Source of the DNA: Ascidiaceihabitans sp029251465
GTDB taxonomy: Bacteria; Pseudomonadota; Alphaproteobacteria; Rhodobacterales; Rhodobacteraceae
Direction: 5' to 3'
Length of the DNA stretch: 55,836 bases
Assembly (NCBI RefSeq): GCF_042932805.1
Contig: NZ_CP170634.1
Location: 1 to 55,836 of the forward strand
Under the pieces are notes generated by a model. It saw only the letters and a program-made list of their open reading frames with translations. It searched no databases and had not been told where the DNA came from. Numbering within the stretch: the first letter of the stretch is position 1; the number at the start of each line of letters is the position of its first letter. Of the stretch, positions 32,296 through 40,810 are shown piece by piece. The translations under genes and the position numbers were made by a program.

Positions 32296-33770
32296 GTTTC
32301 ATTCTCGCAATCGACCAAGGCACGACCTCGTCCCGCGCGATTGTCTTTGATGAAAACATGCAGCCCGTGGCCAGTGGGCAGCAGGAATTTACCCAGTATT
32401 TCCCGCAATCCGGTTGGGTCGAACATGACCTCGAGGAAATCTGGCAGTCGGTTCTGACGACCTGCCGTGACGCCTTGGCCAACGCGGGGATCGCTGCGGC
32501 AGATCTGGCGGGCATCGGCATCACCAACCAGCGCGAAACAACCGCGATCTGGGATGCTGAAACAGGCGCGCCCTTGCACAACGCAATCGTGTGGCAAGAC
32601 CGTCGCACCGCCCCGTTTTGCGAAGAGTTACGCACAGCTGGTCACGCCGATGAAATCAACGCAATTACCGGTTTGCTGGCTGATCCGTATTTCAGCGGCA
32701 CCAAGGTGAAATGGTTGCTGGACCAACACGAGGGTGCCCGCGCGCAGGCCGCTGCGGGCAAGCTGTTGTTCGGGACCATCGACAGCTTTTTGATTTGGCG
32801 CCTGACGGGCAAGGCGGCCCACGTGACCGACGCGACCAACGCTGCGCGCACGATGCTGTATGACATTCGCAAAGGACAGTGGAGCACGCGGATGTGCGAT
32901 CTGCTGGATGTGCCGATGCGGATGCTGCCAAAGGTCATGGATTGCGCTGCGGAATTTGGTGTGGTTCAGGCGGAACATTTTGGCGCAGAGGTACCGGTTT
33001 TGGGCGTCGCCGGTGATCAGCAAGCCGCCACAATCGGGCAGGCGTGTTTTGAACCCGGCATGTTAAAATCGACCTACGGCACGGGCTGTTTTGCGTTGCT
33101 GAACACCGGTGATGACGCGATTGCCTCGCAGAACAAATTGCTGACCACGGTGGCCTATCAATTTGACGGCAAGGCGACCTATGCGCTTGAGGGGTCGATC
33201 TTTGTTGCTGGTGCCGTAGTGCAGTGGTTGCGCGATGGGTTGGGCGTGATTGTGAACGCTGCCGACACGCAGACGTTGGCGGATCAGGGCAGGGGGGACG
33301 TGACCTTGGTCCCTGCGTTCACCGGGCTTGGTGCGCCGTACTGGAATGCCGACTGTCGCGGCGCTGCCTACGGATTGACGCGCGATACGACCCCTGCGGA
33401 TTTGGCGCGCGCGGCATTGGAAAGCGTCGGGTTCCAGACCCGCGATTTGCTGGATGCGATGCGTGCTGATTGGCCGAACGCAGGCGACGCGGTGTTGCGG
33501 GTGGACGGGGGCCTAAGTGCGAATGATTGGGCGATGCAATTTCTGGCCGACATGCTGGGCGCGCCGGTTGATCGTCCTGCTGGCGTCGAGACAACGGCGC
33601 TTGGAGCGGCGTGGCTTGCTGGCATGAAGGCCGGGATTTATCCCGATGCGGACGGGTTTGCGGCAAAATGGGCGCGCGATCACCGGTTTGCGCCGCAGAT
33701 GGATCGCGCTGCCAAAGACATGGCCTATGCGCGCTGGAAACGGGCTGTGGCCGCCACGCTGAGTGTCTAG
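32292..33770 (+). CDS. glpK: Glycerol kinase (GlpK)
   Basis: GlpK phosphorylates glycerol with ATP to give glycerol-3-phosphate, the substrate of GlpD encoded just upstream. The 492-residue FGGY-family kinase has the ATP loop LAIDQGTTSSRAIVFDE at its N-terminus, TNQRETTAIWD (glycerol site region), KSTYGTGCFALLNTG and DGGLSANDWAMQFLADMLG. The start at 32292 overlaps the glpD stop by 4 bases. The upstream in-frame extension to 32265 was rejected. Its TAG stop is shared, through the palindrome CTAG, with the stop of the convergent FAH-family gene. Confidence 0.95.
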   Translation: MSFILAIDQGTTSSRAIVFDENMQPVASGQQEFTQYFPQSGWVEHDLEEIWQSVLTTCRDALANAGIAAADLAGIGITNQRETTAIWDAETGAPLHNAIVWQDRRTAPFCEELRTAGHADEINAITGLLADPYFSGTKVKWLLDQHEGARAQAAAGKLLFGTIDSFLIWRLTGKAAHVTDATNAARTMLYDIRKGQWSTRMCDLLDVPMRMLPKVMDCAAEFGVVQAEHFGAEVPVLGVAGDQQAATIGQACFEPGMLKSTYGTGCFALLNTGDDAIASQNKLLTTVAYQFDGKATYALEGSIFVAGAVVQWLRDGLGVIVNAADTQTLADQGRGDVTLVPAFTGLGAPYWNADCRGAAYGLTRDTTPADLARAALESVGFQTRDLLDAMRADWPNAGDAVLRVDGGLSANDWAMQFLADMLGAPVDRPAGVETTALGAAWLAGMKAGIYPDADGFAAKWARDHRFAPQMDRAAKDMAYARWKRAVAATLSV

Positions 33771-34453
33771 GAAATCGTCACTTCTAGTGTGCCGATCCCG
33801 TCGACACCGCCGGTCATCACGTCGCCTTTGCCAACTGCTGCGACCCCTGCGGGCGTGCCTGTCATGATGATGTCGCCCGCGGCCAGCGCCACTGAGCGTG
33901 ACAGATAAGCGACGTGTTCGTTCACCGACCAGATCAGGTCTGCGATGTCTGCATCCTGACGGATGTTCCCGTTTACAGCCAACCAGATGCGGCCTTGGGT
34001 CAGGCTAGGCACGTCAGCCAGCGGCATGATAGGCGCGATGGGGGCGGAGTTGTCGAAACCCTTGCTCATGTCCCACGGGCGGCGCGTGTCTTTGGCGATT
34101 TGCTGCATGTCGCGGCGTGTTAGATCAATGCCGACTGAAGCCCCCCAAATGTGGTTTGGCACGTCGTCTTCGGCGATGTCGTGGCCGCCTTTGCCGATGG
34201 CGATGATCAGCTCGATTTCGTGGTGCAGATCATTGGTTTGCACGGGGTAGGGGATCGCGCAGGGGGTGTCGATCGCCGCGTCGCTAGGTTTGGTGAAAAA
34301 GAACGGCGGTTCGCGGTCAGGATCATTGCCCATTTCGCGCGCGTGCGCCTCGTAATTGCGCCCCACGCAAAACACCCGCCGCACCGGAAATCGGTCGGTT
34401 GAATTGACAACGGCCAGACTGGCTTGGGGTGGGGGCGTGAAAACGTAGGTCAT
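33767..34453 (-). CDS. Fumarylacetoacetate hydrolase (FAH)-family protein
   Basis: This 228-residue protein belongs to the short FAH family, divalent-metal enzymes that hydrolyse or decarboxylate beta-diketo or oxo acids (fumarylpyruvate hydrolase, oxaloacetate decarboxylase and others). The family blocks are VFCVGRNYEAHAREMG, FFFTKPSDA, HHEIELIIAIG (metal-binding Glu-x-Glu), GASVGIDLTRRD and GDIIMTGTPAGVA. The start at 34453 has GAGG 6-7 bases upstream, and longer starts are poorly supported. The 'GNDPDREPPFFF' form is close to fumarylpyruvate-hydrolase-like members. It converges on glpK with stop codons overlapping in CTAG. Confidence 0.9.
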   Translation of the reverse strand: MTYVFTPPPQASLAVVNSTDRFPVRRVFCVGRNYEAHAREMGNDPDREPPFFFTKPSDAAIDTPCAIPYPVQTNDLHHEIELIIAIGKGGHDIAEDDVPNHIWGASVGIDLTRRDMQQIAKDTRRPWDMSKGFDNSAPIAPIMPLADVPSLTQGRIWLAVNGNIRQDADIADLIWSVNEHVAYLSRSVALAAGDIIMTGTPAGVAAVGKGDVMTGGVDGIGTLEVTIS

Positions 34454-34581
34454 GGGCATCCTCGTGGGCGTATTGTGTTGTCCTTTCCTAACAAGGGTTG
34501 CGTGCAAGAACCAGTCGCAACCATTTCTTAAACCGGGCGCGGTAACAACAAACGGTCACGCGGCAAAGGAACTGAGCAAGC

Positions 34582-35469
34582 TTGTTAAATCGTGAAACAC
34601 AAACACAACGTGGTGAGGTGCTGACCGAAATGTCAGGCCGTGACGCGTGGACGTTTTCACAAGCGGACTTTGAAAGCATTGCACAGATCGCGAAAACCTA
34701 TTTCGGTTTGAACCTGTCGCGCTCAAAGATGGCATTGATCCAGTCGCGTTTGGGGCAGCGGATGAAGCAGTTGGGCATGTCCAGTTTTTCTGATTATCTC
34801 GTGCGGTTGCAAGGGCCACTGGCCAAGGATGAGCGTACGGAATTGCTGTCGGTTTTGACGACAAACGTCACACATTTCTTTCGCGAACAGCACCACTTTG
34901 ATGCATTGCGAAACACCATTCTGCCGCCCTTGCTAAAGGCGGCGGCGGAAGGTCAGCGTGTTCGATTGTGGTCGGCAGGGTGTTCTACCGGTCCAGAAGC
35001 GTTTTCGCTGGCGATGACAATCCTGGATTTATGTCCTGCCGCAAAAACGTGGGATCTAAAGATTCTGGCAACCGACATTGACCCGATTGTCATTGAAACG
35101 GCTAAGGTTGCGCAGTTTCCGCAGGCCGAATTGGACGGTATCCCCCGCGAATTACAAACCAAATATGTGACTGAAACCGGACCTAGTGGCGTCGGTGAGA
35201 TCAAAGGCAATGTTCGATCTATGATCACTTTTGGTGTCTTGAATTTGATAGACCCACTGCCGTTTCACGGGCCGTTTGATGTGGTTTTGTGCAGGAATGT
35301 TGCGATCTATTTTGACCGTGATACTCAAACGAAATTATGGCGCACATTCAGTGACGTTATGGCCCCCGGTGGCCATCTTTTTATTGGACACTCCGAGCAT
35401 TTGACCGGCGCTGCAAAATCAGAATTTAGTAAGACCGGCTTCACGATGTATCAACGGAAAGGGGTGTAA
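34582..35469 (+). CDS. cheR: Chemotaxis protein methyltransferase CheR
   Basis: CheR methylates glutamates on chemoreceptors using S-adenosylmethionine. At up to 295 residues it has the N-terminal helical domain (FSQADFESIAQIAKTYFGLNLS...RLGQRMKQL) and the Rossmann methyltransferase domain. The latter contains TTNVTHFFREQHHF and WSAGCSTGPEAFSLAM, where the usual 'GEEPYS' is GPEAFS, then ATDID and LCRNVAIYF. The start is uncertain: TTG 34582 or ATG 34630 (MSGRDAW), neither with an ideal RBS. cheD follows 61 bases downstream. The rest of a chemotaxis operon is not in the window, so it may serve an adaptation system encoded elsewhere. Confidence 0.92.
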   Translation: MLNRETQTQRGEVLTEMSGRDAWTFSQADFESIAQIAKTYFGLNLSRSKMALIQSRLGQRMKQLGMSSFSDYLVRLQGPLAKDERTELLSVLTTNVTHFFREQHHFDALRNTILPPLLKAAAEGQRVRLWSAGCSTGPEAFSLAMTILDLCPAAKTWDLKILATDIDPIVIETAKVAQFPQAELDGIPRELQTKYVTETGPSGVGEIKGNVRSMITFGVLNLIDPLPFHGPFDVVLCRNVAIYFDRDTQTKLWRTFSDVMAPGGHLFIGHSEHLTGAAKSEFSKTGFTMYQRKGV

Positions 35470-35530
35470 GAATGAGGTTAAACAACGTCCACTGCCCCCT
35501 TGAAATGACATCATTGTCCAAGGTCATGAA

Positions 35531-36067
35531 ATGAATATGAGCCTTCCCATCCAAAAACGAATCCCTGTTATCCAAGGGGATTGTTTGGTGACGGCTGATC
35601 CGAATGTTTTGTACACGACGGTTTTGGGGTCGTGTATTGCGGTGTGCATGTTTGATAGCGATGCAAAAGTTGGCGGGATGAACCATTTTCTTTTGCCGGG
35701 CTCAACGGACTTGAATTCCAAAGACATGCGATATGGCGTCAATTCAATGGAACTGTTGATCAACGGTGTTCTAAAGCTAGGAGCAGAGCGGTCAAATCTA
35801 CAGTGTAAAATTTTTGGCGGTGGCGAAATGCGCAAATCCTTTACCAATATTGGCGTGAGCAATCAGAAATTCACAAGAGAATTCCTGAAGGCTGAGGGGT
35901 TTCCTTGTGTCGCGGAAAATCTGGGCGGAACCTTGGCACGCAAGCTGCAGTTTTCGCCGTGCGATGGCAAAGTGCGGCACATGCTTATCCCCGCAAGCGA
36001 GTCTCCGATTGAGCAAGTGGGTGCCAAAGGTTTGACCGGAAATGGCCCATCAATAGAGCTTTTCTAG
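35531..36067 (+). CDS. cheD: Chemoreceptor glutamine deamidase CheD
   Basis: CheD deamidates receptor glutamines so that they become methylation sites, and in many bacteria also binds CheC. The 178-residue protein has the catalytic motif TTVLGSC35IAVC and H52 in GGMNHFLLPG, forming the Cys-His-Thr triad. The GGGEMRKSFTNIGVSN segment is also conserved. The gene follows cheR on the same strand. No CheC is visible. Confidence 0.93.
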   Translation: MNMSLPIQKRIPVIQGDCLVTADPNVLYTTVLGSCIAVCMFDSDAKVGGMNHFLLPGSTDLNSKDMRYGVNSMELLINGVLKLGAERSNLQCKIFGGGEMRKSFTNIGVSNQKFTREFLKAEGFPCVAENLGGTLARKLQFSPCDGKVRHMLIPASESPIEQVGAKGLTGNGPSIELF

Positions 36068-36112
36068 GTTTCAAAGCGGGTTGTTGAACGCGATTTCTAA
36101 TCTGCGTTTGGT

Positions 36113-37534
36113 ATGTATACTGCTGATATGAAATCCAATCGAACGCGCTATCTCATTTTTTTATTGACTATGTTCTGCCTCTTGCCCGCCGCGCAGGCAC
36201 AGGCGCATGCTTCAGAACAGGGATTTGTTTTACTGCTGCCAACAGGACTTTATATCGCGGGCGGCACACTTGCGGTTGTTGCCTCGATCTTGCTGGTGAC
36301 CGTTCTTAGCAAACGTGCGCTGGCGATCATTTTTCGACCAGTAGAGTTGGGGCAAGGATGGCGATCTAACGCGCTGGTGACCCTTTGCAATCTTTTTGCC
36401 ACAGCAAGTTTTGTCGCCCTAATTGGTATTGGCCTGTTCGGGCCAACTGATCCGCAAAGCAACCTGTTGCCATTGGTAATTTGGACGATGCTGTGGGTGG
36501 GTGTGTTTGTGACGCAAGGCATCTTCTTTGATGTTTGGCGCTGGATTAATCCGTGGTCTGGGCTGCACCGGTTGGCGATGGGGGCGTCCGAACCCATCTA
36601 CAAACTGCCGGTAAAATTGGGCGTATGGCCGGCCGTTGTGTTGTTCATGATGTTTCAGGTCTTTGCGATCGCTGACATTGCCCCAAGCGATCCTAGGCGT
36701 CTTGCGAATGTTGCGGCGGGGTATTGGATTTTTACGTTCCTTGGAATGGTTATTTTTGGGCGTAAGCCGTGGCTGGCGCAGGTCGAATTTCTGAGCGTTC
36801 TGTTTAACTTGATCGGGCGGCTTCGTCCTGCGAATTTCGCCCGTACCCTTAGGCTGGGCACACCGGGGTGGAACGCGATCGAGCGGGGGCCGCTTAGCAT
36901 AAGCCTCGCTGTTTTTTGCCTTCTGGTTCTGGGCACTGGCAGCTTTGATGGCTTGCATGAAACCTTCTGGTGGTTGGCAAAAATCGGCATCAATCCATTG
37001 GAATTTCCCGGCCGTTCAGCCGTGATTTGGACATCGTCTTTTGGCATGTTTGCGGCAAGTCTGGCGTTGATCAGCATCTTTGCGTTTGCGGTTTGGACTG
37101 GCGTGAAATGCGTCGGGAAATCACCGAAATCTACCTTTGCCAACGCCTTTACTGCGTTCGCGATCGCCATACTGCCGATTGCGCTTGGCTATCACTTTGC
37201 ACATTTCTTGGTCAGTTTTCTGGTGCAAATTCAATACGCAGCGCTGGCGTTTTCGGATCCTTTTCAACAAGGATCGAACCTGTTTGGGTTGGGGCAAATC
37301 CAAATCACAACAGGGTTCTTGAAATCGCCCGCCAGCGTCAAAACGATTTGGCTAACACAAGCTGGGGCCGTTGTTTTTTCGCATATTCTGTCGGTTTTGA
37401 TGGCGCACCATGTGGCGGGGACGCTCGTTGCAAATCGCAAAAACATTGTCCTTTTGCAGCTGGGCATTAGCGTGTTGATGGTCGCCTACACCGTCTTTGG
37501 TCTGTGGCTTTTGGCAACCGCGCGCGGTATGTAA
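36113..37534 (+). CDS. Polytopic membrane protein of unknown function ('fenitrothion hydrolase'-annotated family)
   Basis: This 473-residue integral membrane protein has a cleavable-looking N-terminal segment (LIFLLTMFCLLPAAQAQAHA) and about ten further hydrophobic helices. The middle part, with WINPWSGLH, KLGVWPAVVLFMMFQVFAIAD, GYWIFTFLGMVIFG and VEFLSVLFNLIGRLRP, resembles an actinobacterial membrane family that databases label fenitrothion hydrolase. I know of no conserved catalytic residues in that family, so the label should not be read as a function. It may be a transporter or channel. The genes around it (chemotaxis, ABC importer) do not decide. Start alternatives: 36113 or ATG 36128 (MKSNRTRYL), the latter giving a better signal-like N-terminus. 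Confidence 0.65.
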   Translation: MYTADMKSNRTRYLIFLLTMFCLLPAAQAQAHASEQGFVLLLPTGLYIAGGTLAVVASILLVTVLSKRALAIIFRPVELGQGWRSNALVTLCNLFATASFVALIGIGLFGPTDPQSNLLPLVIWTMLWVGVFVTQGIFFDVWRWINPWSGLHRLAMGASEPIYKLPVKLGVWPAVVLFMMFQVFAIADIAPSDPRRLANVAAGYWIFTFLGMVIFGRKPWLAQVEFLSVLFNLIGRLRPANFARTLRLGTPGWNAIERGPLSISLAVFCLLVLGTGSFDGLHETFWWLAKIGINPLEFPGRSAVIWTSSFGMFAASLALISIFAFAVWTGVKCVGKSPKSTFANAFTAFAIAILPIALGYHFAHFLVSFLVQIQYAALAFSDPFQQGSNLFGLGQIQITTGFLKSPASVKTIWLTQAGAVVFSHILSVLMAHHVAGTLVANRKNIVLLQLGISVLMVAYTVFGLWLLATARGM

Positions 37535-37559
37535 AAGCTAAGAAAGTTCTAGACATTTC

Positions 37560-37577
37560 GTTTGTATACACACAAAC
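37560..37577. promoter_or_regulatory. Inverted repeat upstream of the Liv-type ABC operon
   Basis: GTTTGT (37560-37565) and ACAAAC (37572-37577) are perfect inverted repeats with a 6-base spacer. A second perfect palindrome, TGTATACA (37563-37570), overlaps them. TTGTATACA-type sites are typical of FadR/GntR-family operators. The repeats lie 44-61 bases upstream of the probable GTG start, so they are a candidate operator for uptake of the island's substrate. Confidence 0.45.
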
Positions 37578-37620
37578 TTGAGTCATGAATGCTGTAAAAA
37601 TAATGCATGGGAGCAAAATT

Positions 37621-38913
37621 GTGTCCAACGGGAAAACGAATAAATCAACGATAAACCGCCGCTCGGCTTTGATCGGAATGGGGGCCAGTGTCGGCGCGAT
37701 GGCCGCGTCTGGTAGTTTTGGTTTTGCCTCGGCGCAAAGCGTGGCACCCATCAAAATCGGTTTTCAAAAACACGCAACTGGGATCGGCGCCGCCTATGGT
37801 CGCTGGTACGACACAACCACCCGAGCCGCGACAAAGCGGATCAACGACATGGGCGGCATCAACGGGCGTCCTGTTGAATTGGTCATCGAAGATGACGGCA
37901 CCGACCCCAAACGCGGCGCCGAAGTGGTCGAGAAATTCGCGACGCAGCACAATTGTGACGTCGCCTTTGGCACGCTGTTCAGCCATGTGGTTTTCGGATC
38001 TGCCCCGCGCGCAGGTGAATTGAAGCTACCGTATTTTGTAGTCTCCGAAGGGCACCACGTCGCCAGCGGAAAACTGAACCGCTACACGCTGCAACCCGGC
38101 ATCACTGATGTGAAAAGTCAGGTGCAATCGATGGCGCCGTTTGTCGGTGACACCTTGGGCAAAAAGGTCACGATGATCTATCCGGATTTCGCGTTTGGCC
38201 ACGATCACCGCGACTTCTTTTCTGACGCGATCGAGGCGCAAGGCGGCGAAGTTGTTGCCAAGATCGCGATCCCACCGACCGAGACAACGTTCACCCGCTA
38301 TTTCCCGTCGATCCCACGTGAAACCGAAGTTGTGTATCACGTCATGGTTGGCCCTGCGGTTCTGACGTTTGTCAAAGAACTGGGCGAATTCTTTGGCCCA
38401 AGCCGACCTGAAATCTTTGGCTTTATCGACAGCTTGGAAGCGGTGGATATCAACAGCCCGGGTCTAGAATTCCTCGAAGGTACGTATTTCTGGGAAGGCA
38501 ATCCGCGCCACGCCCAAGTCGATCAAACCAGCCATGACAAAGCGTTCCGCGCAGCCGTTGGTGTCGATGATCGCGGTGCGTCGCTCGCGGATAGCAAGGA
38601 TGTGTCGACCTACGCACACATGTTTGGGTGCTGGGAAACGCTGAACATCATCAAGCGCGGGATGGAGGCGGCCGACTACCAAGGCCCGGCGGATCGTTCC
38701 AGATTGATCGAAGCGGTGGAGGCGATGACAGACATGCCCGCCTCGGATGATCATCCACAGGGTCCAAAACGCTTTAACGGCAAGACGCACCAAACCTTTG
38801 GTCAGCAGTACATCTCGCAAGTCAAAGACGGGAAACTTGTGTGCGTGCACACTGCGTCAATTGAAGACGGATTGTACGAAGACGAGGTGGATTACACCAC
38901 GCAATCCTTCTGA
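37621..38913 (+). CDS. ABC transporter substrate-binding protein, branched-chain amino acid/urea type (Tat-like signal)
   Basis: This is the periplasmic binding protein of a Liv/HAAT-type importer, 430 residues from the GTG at 37621 (GGGAG 8 bases upstream). The N-terminus NRRSALIGMGASVGAMAASG is a twin-arginine-like signal peptide, with probable cleavage after FASA. The mature part has the type I periplasmic-binding-protein pattern: IKIGFQKHATGIGAAYGRW, NDMGGINGRPVELVIEDDG and later GTYFWEG. In-frame ATGs at 37585 and 37603 are alternatives. Liv-type binding proteins also carry aromatic acids and amides. The cluster suggests a nicotinate-like heteroaromatic. Confidence 0.9.
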   Translation: MSNGKTNKSTINRRSALIGMGASVGAMAASGSFGFASAQSVAPIKIGFQKHATGIGAAYGRWYDTTTRAATKRINDMGGINGRPVELVIEDDGTDPKRGAEVVEKFATQHNCDVAFGTLFSHVVFGSAPRAGELKLPYFVVSEGHHVASGKLNRYTLQPGITDVKSQVQSMAPFVGDTLGKKVTMIYPDFAFGHDHRDFFSDAIEAQGGEVVAKIAIPPTETTFTRYFPSIPRETEVVYHVMVGPAVLTFVKELGEFFGPSRPEIFGFIDSLEAVDINSPGLEFLEGTYFWEGNPRHAQVDQTSHDKAFRAAVGVDDRGASLADSKDVSTYAHMFGCWETLNIIKRGMEAADYQGPADRSRLIEAVEAMTDMPASDDHPQGPKRFNGKTHQTFGQQYISQVKDGKLVCVHTASIEDGLYEDEVDYTTQSF

Positions 38914-38942
38914 TTTCAACACGTTAGATAGGCGGACCAACC

Positions 38943-39869
38943 ATGGAATTTGGGCCTCACTTGATGCTCGCCTCCCTCGAGGGGGCGGTCATCGCGTCCA
39001 TTCTTGCGCTCACTGCAATGGGCCTCAGCATCGTTTTTGGTGTGATGCGCGTGGTGAACGTGGCGCACGGCGAATTCTTTATGCTGGGCGCTGTCATCGC
39101 GTGGTGGGTCGCCTCGCACGTCGGTGGTCACGCGGCGTTCGGGTTTCTAGCCGCGCTGATTATCGCGCCGCTGTTTGTCGGTGCGATGGCTGCTGGCGTG
39201 GATCGTTTGATCCTGAAACGCATCGAATATGATCCGGATCGCACGATCGTCGGAACCATCGGTGTGCTCTACATTATCCAGCAAACCACGCTGATGACCT
39301 TTGGACCTGATGCGCGTCCGGTCGAGGCACCGTTCAACACGCGGCTTGCCTTGCCGTGGTTTGAATGGGGCGAAAACGGCTTTGCGATGTTCTGGCCTTG
39401 GGGGCTCAGCACGACCAGTTACAAGCTGTTTGTGATCGTCGCCGCCGCCGTTATTCTGCTCGCACTTTGGATGTTGATCACTCGCACAAAGCTGGGATTG
39501 ATCATGCGCGCGACACAACAAGACAGCGAAACGGCGCAGGCCTTTGGCGTGCCTGTTGGACGTGTGTACAGTTGGGTTTTCGGGTTGGGCGCAGGGCTGG
39601 CCGCGATTGGCGCCGTTCTGGTGGTACCGATCCAACAGGCGCATTATCTGATGGGTCATGATCCGTTGTTGCTGTCATTTATTGTCGTCATCATCGGCGG
39701 TCTCGGCAGTCTGCCAGGCACTGTAATCGCGGCGTTCCTGATCGGCATGAGCGACGGCATCATCTCGGTCTTTTTCTCGCCCACCCTGGCCAAAATTTTC
39801 GCAACATTGCTGGTGGCGATGGTGCTGGTGTTCCGGCCTCAGGGACTGATGGGGAGGCGCGCGCCGTGA
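38943..39869 (+). CDS. livH: ABC transporter permease, LivH family
   Basis: This 308-residue inner-membrane permease has about eight hydrophobic segments and the LivH signature GLSIVFGVMRVVNVAHGEFFMLGA at its N-terminus. An extended insert (WFEWGENGFAMFWPWG) precedes TRTKLGLIMRATQQDSETAQAFGVPV, the ATPase-contact loop. It ends VFRPQGLMGRRAP. The RBS AGGCGG supports the start. Its stop overlaps the next permease's GTG (GTGA). The symbol is family-level, since the substrate may not be an amino acid. Confidence 0.93.
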   Translation: MEFGPHLMLASLEGAVIASILALTAMGLSIVFGVMRVVNVAHGEFFMLGAVIAWWVASHVGGHAAFGFLAALIIAPLFVGAMAAGVDRLILKRIEYDPDRTIVGTIGVLYIIQQTTLMTFGPDARPVEAPFNTRLALPWFEWGENGFAMFWPWGLSTTSYKLFVIVAAAVILLALWMLITRTKLGLIMRATQQDSETAQAFGVPVGRVYSWVFGLGAGLAAIGAVLVVPIQQAHYLMGHDPLLLSFIVVIIGGLGSLPGTVIAAFLIGMSDGIISVFFSPTLAKIFATLLVAMVLVFRPQGLMGRRAP

Positions 39870-40810
39870 CCGCATCACGCAAATCGATGGGCCTGCACTT
39901 GGGTGTTCTGGTCGTTTTGGCGGCGTTGTTTTTCATTTTACCGCCTTATCACACGGGCAACATGGCGCGGATCATGGTGCTGGCGATCTACGCGATGGGG
40001 TACAATTTTCTGTTTGGCTACACAGGGCTATTAAGCCTTGGACACGCGTTGTTTTTTGCCGCTGGCATGTACGGGTTTGGCATGACGGTGACACAATTGG
40101 GCCTGCCTGTGCCTGTGGCATTTGCGTTCGGTATTTTGGCTGCCGCTGTAGTGTCGTTGTTCATTGGCTTGCTGGCGCTGCGCACGTCAGGGGTCGCGTT
40201 TATGATCGTGACGTTGATGTTCGCCCAAGCGGGATATCTGACGATCCTGTACTTTGGCGAATACACGCGCGGCGACGAAGGATTTGTGATCAAGCAGGCG
40301 CAGCGGACCGTCGCTGGCATCGATCTGACCAGCGAAGGCGGGCGATACGGCGCGGCGTTTATACTGTTTGCGATTTGCTTTTTGCTGCTGGCGCGATTGG
40401 TGCAATCCCCCTTTGGGCGCACGCTGATTGCCATTCGCGAAAACGAAGAACGCACGCGCATGTTGGGCTATGATGCCACCCGTTTGAAATTGCAGGCGAT
40501 CGTGGTTTCAGGCGCTGTGTCGGGCATGGGCGGGGCAACGTATGCGTTGCTGTTCGGCTATGTGGGCGCGACATTTGCAACTGTGCAGTATTCGATTTTT
40601 CCATTGTTGTGGGTGCTTTTGGGCGGGGCAGGGACCACAGTTGGCCCGCTGATTGGTGTGCTCTTTATGTTCTATTTGATCGACATTTCCAGCAGCTACA
40701 CCGACGCGTACATGTTGATCGCCGGTGTGGTTTTGGTGCTGCTAACCATGTTCGCGCCCCAAGGACTGGCCGGTGAACTGCGCAAACGGGTGATGCCATG
40801 GCTACCGTAA
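39866..40810 (+). CDS. livM: ABC transporter permease, LivM family
   Basis: This 314-residue permease starts at GTG 39866 inside the livH stop region. LivM hallmarks are AIYAMGYNFLFGYTGLLSLGHALFFAAGMY and the contact loop SPFGRTLIAIRENEERTRMLGYDATRLKL. It ends with the family's late 'MFAPQGLAGELRKRV'. It overlaps the ATP-binding protein gene by 13 bases, so the transporter genes are coupled. Confidence 0.93.
   Translation: MTASRKSMGLHLGVLVVLAALFFILPPYHTGNMARIMVLAIYAMGYNFLFGYTGLLSLGHALFFAAGMYGFGMTVTQLGLPVPVAFAFGILAAAVVSLFIGLLALRTSGVAFMIVTLMFAQAGYLTILYFGEYTRGDEGFVIKQAQRTVAGIDLTSEGGRYGAAFILFAICFLLLARLVQSPFGRTLIAIRENEERTRMLGYDATRLKLQAIVVSGAVSGMGGATYALLFGYVGATFATVQYSIFPLLWVLLGGAGTTVGPLIGVLFMFYLIDISSSYTDAYMLIAGVVLVLLTMFAPQGLAGELRKRVMPWLP

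Noticed and set aside
36113..37534. Calling the membrane protein a pesticide hydrolase
   Set aside because: The resemblance is to a family with a transferred database label. No catalytic motif is visible.
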